Assembly: GCA_026874595.1 (NCBI GenBank)
Contig: CM049312.1
Coordinates: forward strand, 55,185,429 to 55,249,428
Origin: Sipunculus nudus
Lineage: Eukaryota; Annelida; Sipuncula; Golfingiida; Sipunculidae
DNA: 64,000 nucleotides
Direction: 5' to 3'
In this document: positions 49,600-61,051 of the stretch, one piece after another
Layout of the letters: each line of letters starts with the position of its first letter
How positions within the stretch are numbered: the stretch's first letter is position 1
Position numbers and translations under genes: made by a program
The notes under the pieces: model-generated
Told to the model about the DNA's origin: nothing
The model's input: only the letters and a program-made list of their open reading frames with translations
Databases searched by the model: none

Positions 49600-51022
49600 C
49601 TTAAAAAATTATGGGGTTCGCAAAAATTACATTCGGGAAGTTAACATTTCAGCCTTCCCCACCCTCATATGGCGGATGCTTTCATTCCTTAGAATACAGA
49701 TTTGTCGCCGTTGGTTGTTAGTAACTATACTCAATATAGACTATGGGCGGATTGTGATGGACTTTTGTGTAGCATAAGGATAACACCAAAGGAACATGCC
49801 ATTTTAACGCTGGAGGTAACCTTGATCACCATATTTTATTTTAAAGATTCCTCACCATTGCAGAAAATAAGGCATTTTGTTTGTACCGGTCGGCAGTCAC
49901 TTGCATTATGTGAAAGTCCATAAATTTATATATTTAAACGGGTTGCAAGTTTTCCCTGCGTGCATGCGCAGATGTGACGTAAATGGAGCCGCCTTTATTC
50001 TGGCGGACAGAACTCACCTAAGATGCAACCCTTATATGACTTATAATTTCAAAGTGTACCTTAAATAAATATGTGTTACTATTGTTCAGCTTTTGGGAAA
50101 GAATAAGAATGTTGTAAAGGGTTTATAATAGTAGTGCAACGCACATGCCCACGCACCCCCGTTGTTCCGGCCCAGTCTATGGATTGTGTGGTACGAGAGC
50201 TGCGCCCACTTTTAAACTATGTTGGAGGGCATATATATGTTAAGTAAACGTGTTCAAAACTCCATTTTACCTTTTAATCAGTTGAATTCCCCGGTAGAAA
50301 GTAAAACATGTTTTTCGACAAAAAAAAAGTGTGCGATTGGCTTATTAAAAATACCACAGCACTCCCAAGGGCACGGTCAATTCAACCACAGAAAATCAAC
50401 ATTTAAAAAGTTCTCAATCTCAGTACAAACACTGTATTTCTGCCACTGCAAATGCGTTCTAAAGACTAAAATGAACATGTATTACTTAACTTATTTTTTT
50501 TTTAATTTTCTTTAAAAAGTAACATTCGCATCACTCAATTACATCGGGGCCCAGTCTCTATTCTGTGTGCAATACTCCAGTCGCATAATACATAACAAAC
50601 TCTACGTGGGAATACGTTGAGCTGGAGGATAATCAGCTGCTACGCTTGAACAACCGCTGTGTTACTACTTCTGATGCAGGAGAGATCTATCTATTACCGT
50701 AGAGACTACATAAACAGACAAAATGAATAGTTATCAGAGCGAAATTAAGATTCCCATCATGCGCGGTGCATGTGGTCACAAAATAAATATCAAAGGGAGA
50801 TAAAATTATGTTGGCAACGTGAATGGTATGGAAGGAGAGAACTCGGGACCGCATACAGGGGTAATTACCCGTAATTCCACATGATCAGGTTGAGGGTAAT
50901 TACCATAAAGAAGCTCTGAAATACGCCTTTGAGATTTTTAAAATTATATGCGCGTTCCCTTCTGTCGATTGTAGACTTTAAATAAGTGTTTGATACCAGT
51001 GACCGCTCTCTACGTGTATTTG
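49600..51022. other. distal duplicated flank, copy B side
   Basis: Counterpart of 24780-26053. The match stops near GTGACCGCTCTCTACGTG on both sides. No gene recognised. Confidence 0.75.
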
Positions 51023-51890
51023 ATAACACCTGCGGCGCTAAATGTTAAGGTACTTCGAGCTGCTCAGTGGGCCTACATTACGTTCAAGGTTAAAATGATT
51101 CGTTCCTCAAGTGCAATTTGACGATTTTACTATCTTTTAATCAAATAATGCCATAAGAGTTTGGCACAAAAGTGGATCAGGGACTGACTGAACATTTTAT
51201 ATAAAAACAACACATATTCAGGTATTTTACAATCCTTTTGCATTGCGACTGCCACGGGTTCTAACCCTTTGATAATTATTTTTAAAATATTTTTGACAGA
51301 AACCAACCAACAACCTACAATTTATTTATATATACATGTGACCGAAGCTACAAACAAATCCTCGCCGGATTCGGTGTAGTTAAAATTGGCTGAGGTTGGA
51401 CCCGACTTAGTTGTACAGAAACGAAAAGTATGATGCGTATTTAAAATACCTTAATTTTGCTAAGTTTACGCGTAAAATATATTTAGAAGAAGAAAGACAG
51501 CCCTGGTTTTTTTTGTGACAATAGATGATATTGAGTCGTGGGTTTTAGTCTGACATTGTATGATGTTAAGTCGTGGAATTGAGTAATATTGGCGGGACAT
51601 TAATTATAAATCAGATTTATAGTTAACTTTCATCATAAGTATTAATAAGGTTATTCTATTTGTACTTCTGCATTGAAATAAAAAAAATAAACATGTAGTG
51701 GATAAGTACGCCGATTAATATTGCATTGATAACGGCTTAGTCAGTTGTAATAAACAGTCCAATTTGAATATAAAAACATTTTTGGTGGCTCATAACTTGC
51801 CCTAGCCGAGTCCGAGAAGAAAAATAAAATAGCAACATCTGTTAAAGAAAAATATTGAAGAGAGACAAGCGGAGATACAAAGTTTTGATC
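51023..51890. other. AT-rich intergenic DNA
   Basis: No gene, repeat array or transposon ends recognised. Confidence 0.5.
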
Positions 51891-52054
51891 ATGACTTCCC
51901 TATCTGTAAGCAGTGATGTTCGTTCGTCACGCTCCTTGCCTCCCGGTATGCATCCCGCTCCACTCCGTGCACCCAGACTTGACAAGGCCGCGTGGACACA
52001 GATTGTGCGAAGCAACGAGCAAAGTAGTTGTCACGTCGGCTTCTCGGGTTACAA
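51891..52054 (+). CDS. candidate first coding exon, unknown product
   Basis: ATG at 51891 opens 54 codons ([20 protein letters not shown] and on to GFSGY-K) ending at a strong donor AA|GTAAGT (52055). The stretch is clearly GC-richer than the flanks. No domain recognised; Ser/Pro/Arg-rich. No partner exon with matching phase could be picked out downstream, so it may be a chance frame. Either strand is open here, which weakens the case. Confidence 0.25.
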
Positions 52055-52140
52055 GTAAGTGCTGAGTTCATGATATACATACATATATACATACATACAT
52101 ACATACATGAATATATTACACCTAGTGTTCTTTCTGCAAG

Positions 52141-52144
<4 letters not shown>

Positions 52145-52220
<76 letters not shown>
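52145..52220. repeat. (AT)n microsatellite with (ATAC)n lead
   Basis: TA run of about 76 bp preceded by short ACAT repeats at 52078-52108. Confidence 0.95.
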
Positions 52221-52224
<4 letters not shown>

Positions 52225-52341
52225 ACATATTATTATCATTATTATTTGATCAGCTCTACACCATTTTGTGTCATTTTGAGATAAGATCACAGTGCAATGT
52301 TAAAACATAAAACTTAATTCAATATGAAAAGGAAACACTGG

Positions 52342-52850
52342 TTAAAGGGGCCCAATCACATATACAGCATGTTGAATTAACACGAAAAATAGCTTTTTCC
52401 CTTTAAATAAATCTGTACCTGCCAAAATATTGCCTTGTCACCGTTTGCTTAATCCTGTAAACGAGTATTAAAAACAGTCGAGCGGGCGAGATCACAGGTG
52501 TCAACATAAACAATTGCATGGGGCCGTGTGGATTGCGGGGCCAAAATTCGTGTCAATCAAGATATGCTATGACTGACCTGGCCCAAAAATGTAACACGTT
52601 CTTACTGTCTTAAACAAAGCGTGTAGCGACACACAATCGACCCTCCGGTCACGCGGGCTTGTTATGGCAAACAGACAAAAGTGGACTGTGTTTACCAACC
52701 AACAGAGCCATAACAAGGTGTTAATAAGCCGTATGCGAAGAACTGAGACTGTATTCTGGGATGGTTTTGCTGGGAATTTTCGTATAAGCATTATTGACGT
52801 GATAGTGTAAAAAAATAAGTATAATTTTGCTCCTGATAAGATCCCTTTAA
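52342..52850. mobile_element. about 510-bp inverted-terminus element, copy 1
   Basis: Left end TTAAAGGGGCCCAATCAC; right end, read on the - strand, TTAAAGGGATCTTATCAG (13 of 18 match). The whole body aligns with 61052-61546 (AGCATGTTGAATTAACACG, GATCACAGGTGT, GGGATGGTTTTGCTGGG). No coding capacity, so a MITE-like element of unknown superfamily. Confidence 0.72.
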
Positions 52851-54042
52851 AAATACCAGGTCTTAAAAATTTAAATTATCAGGTTTTATTTTATACAAAT
52901 CAAATTGGAATTTAAACGTCTGAGTGCGTGTGTCAAAATTCAGGCATACTTATTCCTGCCGAAGGGACATTTCAACAGGGTATTTCGTCCGATTGTAATT
53001 GAAATATATTGAGTAATAATCAAATACATTAAAATGTAATCAACTATGTAAACCAGCAATTTCCCGTGCTACGCACGGTTTGGGGCAAACACGACAATCC
53101 GTACGGTGGTATCGGAAATCCACCGGAAATCCGGAAAATCACACAAATCGCGTTACGCAGTTAATATATATAGATCCATTATATGTACGGTGTTGTGGAT
53201 AAGAATTTTTCGGAACAGCGTTCGGGTCATGTTTTGGAACTGCGTATAAAGCCGGACTCGGTCGCCCCAAGCCAGTGCCTAACATGTTGTCGGGGTCGAT
53301 GACAAATAATCACCTACACATGTACCATGTGGCATGAGAAACTGATCAACAATATCACATATACATATACAAGAGAAACCGTCCATGGAATAGACCTTAG
53401 AAGAAAATGCATTGAATAGACCTTAGAAGAAAATAGTAACAATGATGGTCATGACTTATACGTAATATACGTAATAAGCATACATACTGAATTAAAGAAG
53501 AAAAAGTCTTTAAAAAAAAGAGTATTACATTAACATTATTAAAAATGAGATGGCACATGCATGTAAAGAAACAAATATCCCTACAAACGTTCTAAAAATA
53601 CATTTTTACAGGAATTTTACATTTGTTATTGCAGTAATGAGAAAAAATATATATTTTCGAAACATCAAGTCAACATTATATGTTTACTACTTTGGTGGTG
53701 CCACTCCAAACGTGTACACAACAGTCATCACACTGTACCAACCACGACATGAATTTGGTCAACATTTAATTTACATCTCTTACATAGTAGGCCTACATGT
53801 GTTGGTGAACATTTGTCAAGGACCTTAATCGCATGCAAGGCTTTAAGGCCCTGGGCTTCGTGCGGCTGTGTGCGACTGTATAACCACCACGGATTCCTGC
53901 GACCCGGCAGATGTGCACACAAGCATATCAGGTCATGATAGTGGGGTCGCAGGAAGGAGCCCTCTTCGTGCGAGCCCCCGGCTGATTCCCCATAAGAACT
54001 CTTAAAGATGTTGAAAATGGACTTTGTCTTGTTGATCATATT
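52851..54042. other. unique intergenic DNA
   Basis: No supported gene. The reverse-strand open frame reaching 54384 runs through the small MITE and a GA repeat and is not credible as a protein. Confidence 0.55.
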
Positions 54043-54265
54043 CACAGCGACGGATCCAGGTGGGGGGGGGGGGGGGTTGTCAAGGGGTTCCTGACCCATC
54101 CCCCACCCCCACTTTTTTTGTGCCAAACAACCCTTTTTTAGGGTTTCAAACCAAATTAAGCGACCCTGACCCATCCTTCGTTGACCAGAGGACCTTTTTT
54201 TAGGTTTTCTTTCAGTGTTCCTGGGCGTGACCCTCCCTTTACCATAATCCTGGATCCGCCCTTGA
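54043..54265. mobile_element. small MITE with GGATCCAGG ends
   Basis: Begins CAGCGACGGATCCAGG and ends CCTGGATCCGCCCTTG, giving inverted CGGATCCAGG termini about 220 bp apart, with a poly-G run just inside. No clear target duplication read. Confidence 0.5.
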
Positions 54266-54339
54266 TAAACTATTTCCCGAATTAAAGCAATTATGTGTGT
54301 TGGTGCGTACATGTGTGTGTGCGCGCGTGCATGTTTGTA

Positions 54340-54344
<5 letters not shown>

Positions 54345-54380
<36 letters not shown>
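54345..54380. repeat. (GA)n microsatellite
   Basis: Pure GA run of 36 bp. Confidence 0.95.
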
Positions 54381-54382
<2 letters not shown>

Positions 54383-55471
54383 AACAGAACGCAGGATAAA
54401 AGGCTCCCCCCAAACTAACCATGATAATGTGGTTGTTAAATGAGAATTCGAATATTTCACCTGGTAACTGATAATTCAAACGGATCATACCTATATTATT
54501 AAGTTCTGCTGCGATGCAATAAGTTATTTTTACTCTCAATATTATTTTATTTTCTTGCTATACATCTGTGATTGGATAATATTAATATGAAGCAGGATGA
54601 TACTTCCTAGGAAACATTTCTATAGTAATGTAATATATGGATATCTTCTAAAATATATATCATATTTCATGATAGAATATATAAACCATGATGTGAGATA
54701 TATATAATAATCGATATATCTGTATAATATAATATTTTATTTATATTTATATATATAATTGTATTGTTAATAAATATATATAAATATATCTAAAATATTT
54801 TTAATCTAATATTTTTTCTATATATAAAGTATATTATATGATACAAATAGGTAAATTTATTTAGTACTTTACCGATTTAATATATTTTAGATATGATAAA
54901 TATTTATATGATTTAATTTAATTGTTTTGATAATCAGTTTACGGAGGAACAAGCTACAGGTGCATGGGATGTAAGTACGTGTGACCTTTTTTCCGTCTAT
55001 ATTTGCAAGCCCTTCTATTTGCATGTCTGAACCCAGTAAGGGTATTGTATAGCCATGATCCGTATGCAGTGTCTGCGGGTAAAAACGTATTCACAGTCGG
55101 ATAACATACTATAGAGACCATTCGACACGACAGGTACAAAAGCATGTATCAGACGGGCAACACAGCCCGCCCGATAGAAATAACACGTGCTCGTGATGTA
55201 TGGGTGAATCAACACTTGTCATGCGGATATTGTGTTATTATGTCACCCTGCTTGTACAGATCATGCTTTTGTCACAGAAGGTTTGGTGATGTCTTAAATC
55301 GTGGGAAATCTACAGTGGCGTAAATTTATCTATAATTATTATTATATATATATAGGCAAGGCCAGAGCGATATAACGATGAAGAAAATCTTTCTAACAAC
55401 ATTCACCTGGAGATCGGGTAGCATCCTGTGAAACACTCTGTATTGAATTTGCAGTGATGTTTTTCTTCATG

Positions 55472-55544
<73 letters not shown>

Positions 55545-55879
55545 TCTGTAACCCATTTAAAAATATTATAGTTAAATATATTTAAAAAATGAGGTTTGTT
55601 TTCGGAAAAGATTAATTGTAAACCAGGCCCAGATATATAATATTTATATTTATAATATGTTAAACTCGGAAAAAGTGAAATCGTATCAAAGTCTTCTAAC
55701 TATAAATATACTTAATTTCCATTATATAAATCTTATTCTCTGAATAGCAGGGGTTAGATTGCATTTAACATCCCCTGTTGCTTAAAATAGGGGATGGGGT
55801 ATATACCCCCATCCCTTGTAATGCCGCCCCTGGAAATCTACGTTCCAAAAAGAACACTCATATAACCTGCATGTACGTG
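54381..55879. other. very AT-rich intergenic DNA
   Basis: 54600-54930 is almost wholly A/T. An (AT)n microsatellite lies at 55476-55539. No gene seen. Confidence 0.6.
55476..55539. repeat. (AT)n microsatellite
   Basis: TA run of about 64 bp. Confidence 0.95.
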
Positions 55880-55985
55880 AGAGACGTATTGTATCGAGGT
55901 TTAGGCGTTGACCTATGGAGGTGCCGGGTTCAAACCCCACCAGGTCCTCAGAGGTTTAATGGTGAAGTCTGGATAGAGCCTTAGA
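55880..55985 (+). mobile_element. possible tRNA-derived SINE fragment
   Basis: GAGGTTTAGGCGTTGACCTA followed by GGTTCAAACCCCACCAGG, resembling a tRNA D-arm and T-arm (box B 8 of 11), with CTCAGAGGTTTAATGG after it. Box A is poor. Too degenerate for a tRNA gene. Confidence 0.4.
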
Positions 55986-57589
55986 GATCTCTAATAAATA
56001 TTACTGGTACATTATCCCTAGCTCTAAACTAAAAATAACCTATTGAAAAAAAATTGTAAAAAATATTAAATCATTCTAATTTTTTGGTTACCTTCATCCA
56101 CTTTCAATAGACTTGCAATAGATAATGGAACATTTAAGTAAGCACAGACCTCATGGATCTTTATAACCAAGTGTGGACAATACTTATATTCAGTGGCTGT
56201 TGTTAGTGCCACTAAAAGAAATATAGATATTAAGCAGTCCTATTGGATCAAAATCCCCCCCCCCAACCCCCATATCCTTGGGTTAAGTAGATTGCATACA
56301 TGAGTAGCCTGACATCTGCTGTCAATGTCTTGTGTATTCATATGCAGAACATTTACTTTAAAAGTATCTCAGCAACGATGTGGAAAGCAATTGACATTTT
56401 ACACACTTAACATATTTGATTCATATAAATAGATATATTCACTCATTCAAAATATTTTTACCTAATACTGAGATATAATCCTCTATTGTGTATCAATTTT
56501 CAACTTAACAGACCACCCTGTAAATGTATAACTGTGTCTCATTTTGTTCAGAAAACCTATCTTTTACAAAGTTAATGACTACATAGACTTTAATTCCAGC
56601 TGAAAAAAAAAAAACTTACACAGAGCAACTTTCTCTTTTTTTACCAAACAGCTCAGTAACCAGTATGATGCTTGCATACTCTACACTGGTGTACCACCAA
56701 CCACAAAACTGAAACTAATATACATGAATCGCATGTGCTTAAACCAACTTTAGGCCACATCAATAAATAAATAGTTCTATAAACTACAGGACCTAATTTT
56801 TTAAAATTATTTTTCTTTTTTTTTTTACCTTATGGAAAATATATGTGGAATTTCGTCATATAGCAGGAACAACACATAAATGTGCTTCATTTCTTCAAAT
56901 GAGACATATGAATAACACATTTTTTTTTAAATCACAGCTGTATGAGTTCCTTGAACAGATCTTGGAAAGAGCATCAATTGGGCCATACAAAAAATGTCAT
57001 TGTTTTACGAATTTGATGTTCCTATTTTTCGTGGATTAATTTTTTTGTTGTTGCAAATGAAGACCAGGTCCTTGGTAATTTTGCTCATTTGTGCTATGCA
57101 AATTTCCTAAAATAATTCTTAAAGTTGTGAAAATGGGCTAAATTTTATGCTGATTATATACACGATTTCAAGAACTGAAGCAATTTTTGTCTATTCAAAC
57201 TCGCAACATTCAACGTATTGTCCCAACCGATAAAGAAAAAAATTGTCATCCGCTCATTCCCCATACCCCCCCCCCCCCCCCCATAAAAAAGTCTGAACAA
57301 CAATCATTTCTGTTTGTGTGGCATTTGCAGTATTACAAAAGACTTGTTGCTCATGCTTAAAAAAACTGCGAAAAAAAGTTTATCAATTTACAATTAGTAT
57401 GAGACCTTAATGAAAACTACATGTATGCCTTGCAGGTATATTTTTAATCGATTTCAACTTGATAACTAGAATACGGGTAGTCGACACGTAGTCGACAAGC
57501 GACTACGTGTATCCGCCTAAATCAGAGTGGAACGGGTGAAGTGAGGCATGGATTGAGTGGCAAGGGGAAATAGAGTGAAGTGTTGCATA
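55986..57589. other. AT-rich intergenic DNA
   Basis: Poly-C runs near 56257 and 57267. No gene or transposon recognised. Confidence 0.5.
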
Positions 57590-58520
57590 TTAGCATGGAT
57601 GTCTGCAGCCAAATTGTGTATGTAGGTTGCGCCACCTACCACAAAATCCAGAAAGCCGTCCAAGTTGTATAAATATGCAAATTTTAAGGCAGATAAGTCA
57701 AACCACTACATGTATATGAGTGATTTTTGCCCTTGGCAGACAAACAGATGGACGCTGTGCAAAAATGGTTGCAGGTGGCGCCACCAGTTTTGCGTATGAT
57801 ATAGAGCTATGTGAGATCTATACACATGCAAAATTTTGGCCCAATCGGTCAAACGGTTCCCGAGATATGAGCTTGGATGTCTGCAGCATAAACGTGAATG
57901 TAGGTGGCGCCACCTGTCAAAAAATCAAGAGAGCTGTCGGGGATGTATAAACCTGCTAACAAAATTTTAGGCAGATATGTCAAACCACTGCCGAGATATG
58001 AGTGATTTTATCCCATGGCAGACTGATAGACGGATGCTGTGCAAAAATGGCTGCAGGTGGCGCCACCAGTTTTGCGTATGATTAAGAGCTATGTGAGATC
58101 TATACACATGCAAAATTTTGGCCCAATCGGTCAAACGGTTCCCGAGATATGAGCTTGGATGTCTGCAGCCTAAACGTGAATGTAGGTGGCGCCACCTGTC
58201 GTAAAATCAGAAAAGCTATCCAGGATGTATACGCATGCCGAATTTCAGGTGAATTAGTCAAACCACTGCAGAGATATGAGTGATTTTAACCCAAGGCAGA
58301 CGAACAGATGGACACTGTGCTAACATGGTTGCAGGTGGCGCCACAATTTTTTGTGTATGTTATAAAGCTCTCCAAGGGCTACATTTGTGCAAAAAAAATT
58401 TCCTGATCGGTCAAACGGTTCCCGAGATATGTGGGTTTATGTGTGGAAACAGACGCACAAACGGACGCAGAGCGCAGAGGAAAGGTCAGAGGTCAAAACA
58501 AAATCGGGGCGCAGCAGTTC
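57590..58520. repeat. about 280-bp satellite, three and a half units
   Basis: The GTAGGT-GCGCCACCT word recurs at 57623, 57901 and 58183 (spacings 278 and 282). Each unit also has GCAGGTGGCGCCACCAG, 'GTCAAACCACTGC-GAGATATGAGTGATTTT' in pieces, and 'CGGTCAAACGGTTCCCGAGATATG'. The perfect 12-bp palindrome GGTGGCGCCACC occurs intact at 57774, 57903, 58056 and 58185. Confidence 0.9.
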
Positions 58521-58630
58521 ACATGTGACCCGAACATAATCCCGGGTTTCGTAAAATTCCGGCCAGCGGTTACGGAGGAGTTCTCCGGACACCTACGCGG
58601 CGGCGGCGGCGGCGGTGGGCTGAAAACATA

Positions 58631-58660
58631 GTATCCGCAAAACTCTGTTTTTGCGGATAC
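58631..58660. other. perfect 12-bp hairpin
   Basis: GTATCCGCAAAA, a 6-nt loop CTCTGT, TTTTGCGGATAC. Follows a (GGC)n run at 58599-58615. No gene context and no oligo-T terminator role evident. Confidence 0.7.
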
Positions 58661-58784
58661 AATTACTGCAAAATGTATTACTGATACAAATTTAATCTCC
58701 TCCAGTAAATTAAGAGGAACACAAAGTGGCTGAAAAATAATGACCAATAATAATAAAAGATGACATTCTATGTTTTTCATATTC

Positions 58785-58787
<3 letters not shown>

Positions 58788-58840
<53 letters not shown>
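58788..58840. repeat. (AT)n microsatellite
   Basis: TA run of about 53 bp. Confidence 0.95.
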
Positions 58841-58842
<2 letters not shown>

Positions 58843-59182
58843 TAAGTGATAGATCTGAATCACTACCGCCTCATCGGCTCTTCAGATGACTGACATTCAA
58901 TTTCTACGATGTCGGTTTTATCGTTTCCTTTTCGCACGGTTGGATGCCCTTGATCTATGGCGACAAGTTGATACAATTTCGGAGTGTTTGTTCAGCAAGT
59001 TCTTTTGTCTTGAGTTTAGGATTGCCAGTTTCTCGGCCAAACACAAGTTGCACTGCTATGAAGAGGTCATTGCTGTGTTGGATTGCTAGATTATTGACCA
59101 GGTGATGGTGACATTTTGTTGCTTGTCTTTCAGGGACTATACGAGTCCTGCAAGTTCTGTTTCGTTTGAGTGAGTTCTGTGC
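58841..59182. other. unique intergenic DNA
   Basis: Nothing recognised; a 67-codon open frame here has no known domain. Confidence 0.45.
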
Positions 59183-59856
59183 TTAAAGGCCGTGTAACAC
59201 AGCCGTTGACGCATAAATTGCGCATAATGTACGCATAAAATATGAGGTACGCGGAGATACGCAATTCATGCGCGATATACGTTATTCATAAGTTTTTCAT
59301 GCGCATTTCAATCGTCGCCATGCGCAGCGAGTGGGGGCCAGGGTGGGCATACGCGGACATACGCGAAAACGGTTTTGAGCTGCACAAAATTTTTCCTCTT
59401 TTTGGATTTACGCGATCTATGCGTAATTTACGTAGTTTATAAGCAGTTCTTACGCAAATCATGCATAATTCATACGCGCATGTGCGCGATACATACGAGA
59501 TTGTTACGCGTATGTCCGCGTATGTTTAACGAACCTTTCACGCATAAAGCACGCATGTATCGCAGATGTATCACTTATATATCGCGTATACAGCTAAGAA
59601 CTACGCACATTACGTGGGAATAATCTAGGAATTTGGCTTTTCCGTGGATATGCGTGTTCTTTGCGCAGTTTATTCGTATTTCATGCGTAGTTTATGCGTC
59701 GTTCTTGCGTGATTCATCTGTCAAAATTTCACGCATAACCCCCAACTTTTCTATTTTTTTTTTCCACGTATGTCCGCGTATAAATCCAGATTTTTCAATT
59801 TTATGCGTACATAATGCGCAATTTATGCGTCAACGGCTGTGTGACATGGTCTTAAA
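59183..59856. mobile_element. MITE with 50-bp inverted termini and ACGCAT-rich body
   Basis: Left end GGCCGTGTAACACAGCCGTT then GACGCATAAATTGCGCATAA; right end on the - strand GACCATGTCACACAGCCGTT then the same GACGCATAAATTGCGCAT. TTAAA flanks both ends (59183-59187, 59852-59856), a likely target duplication. The interior is packed with ACGCAT/ATGCGT and ACGCG words and a second inverted pair (CATACGCGGACATACGCG / TATGTCCGCGTATG). No coding capacity. Confidence 0.85.
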
Positions 59857-60089
59857 TGATTTGTTGTGGTTGTAGAACCTTTATTTTAAGGGGTCTCCGG
59901 TCATGCCAACATATATATATGGATGCATGGTAAAATCAGTTGTTTTTTATTAAAAGAAAAATGAGATTTCTAAAGGATTAAGTACAAGTGACAGATGTCT
60001 TGTTTATCAAATTGCAGGGATAAAAGTGGGGTCTCAACAGAGTTTTAACTGTACATGCACGTTACTAAAATTACAACACACAAACGAAA

Positions 60090-60660
60090 CAAAAGTGCTG
60101 ACCGCAGAGAGCTATAACTCTCTATACTCTTCACACAAAAAATAACCTGGTGACTGCAGAGAGCTATAGCTCTTCATATGGCTGTACACATAAAATAAAC
60201 AAACTGGTGTCTGCAGAAAGCTTTAGCTCTTCGTATGGCTGCACACACAAAATAAACAAACTGGTAACTGCAGAGAGCTATAGCTCTTTATATGGCTGTA
60301 CACACAAAATAGGCAAACTGGTGACTGCAGAGAGCTATTGCTCCTCATATGGCTGTACACAAAACAAGCAAACTGGTGACGGCAGAGAGCTAATAGCTCT
60401 TCTTATGGCTGCACACACAAAATAAACTTGATTTTGCTGCACACATAAAACACATTGAACTGGTGAGTGCCCAGAACTGTAGCTTTTAATACTGCTACGC
60501 ACATATAATAATCAAGCTGCACACATAAAATATTCAAAATTGGTAACTGCGGAGAGTAATAGCTCTTCTTTTGATATTGCTTTACTCATAAAAATATACA
60601 CTGTGCAGTGTTACAGCTCGTTATATTACTGCACACATTAACAAAAACTGTTGACTGCAT
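60090..60660. repeat. 57-bp tandem repeat carrying a 14-bp palindrome
   Basis: Unit CTGGTGACTGCAGAGAGCTA / TAGCTCTTCATATGGCTGTA / CACACAAAATAAACAAA. Starts near 60148, 60204, 60262, 60318 and 60372, with weaker units on both sides. AGAGCTATAGCTCT is a perfect palindrome in the best units. 57 is a multiple of three, so an in-frame 19-residue repeat (TAESYSSSYGCTHKINKLV) runs for four units and then frameshifts. Confidence 0.88.
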
Positions 60661-61051
60661 ATTGCTCCACATCAACTTTTTCAAACTTTCCCTCTGTAGT
60701 CCAGTATCTTAACCAATAAATTACATCTTACCACAAACCCCAAAATTAAAGCTGTTTTTAAGAAATAATGGCTCAGATAACACATGTACATATGTATCCC
60801 ATAATGAAATTATATACAGTTGTATTGTGCCGTGTCGTGCCTGATCAGAATTCTATGTAATCTCTCGTTGGTACGTACTGAAAGGAGTAAGAGTAATTCT
60901 GATCGAGTTCTCCAGTCCAAATTTGGACTATAATTGGACTCAATTACTTAAATGTTTACAAGTGGATCAGCATAATAATACAAGTCTGTATTTTTGCATT
61001 ATATTCAAGGTTGCCAACTTCAATCGAATTCCAACATTTAATAAGAAACCT
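60661..61051. other. unique intergenic DNA
   Basis: No gene or repeat recognised. Confidence 0.5.

Noticed and set aside
53728-54384. 218-residue open frame on the - strand
   Set aside because: Its start is a translated GA microsatellite (LSLSLS) and its middle crosses a small MITE with poly-G. No domain and no splice context.
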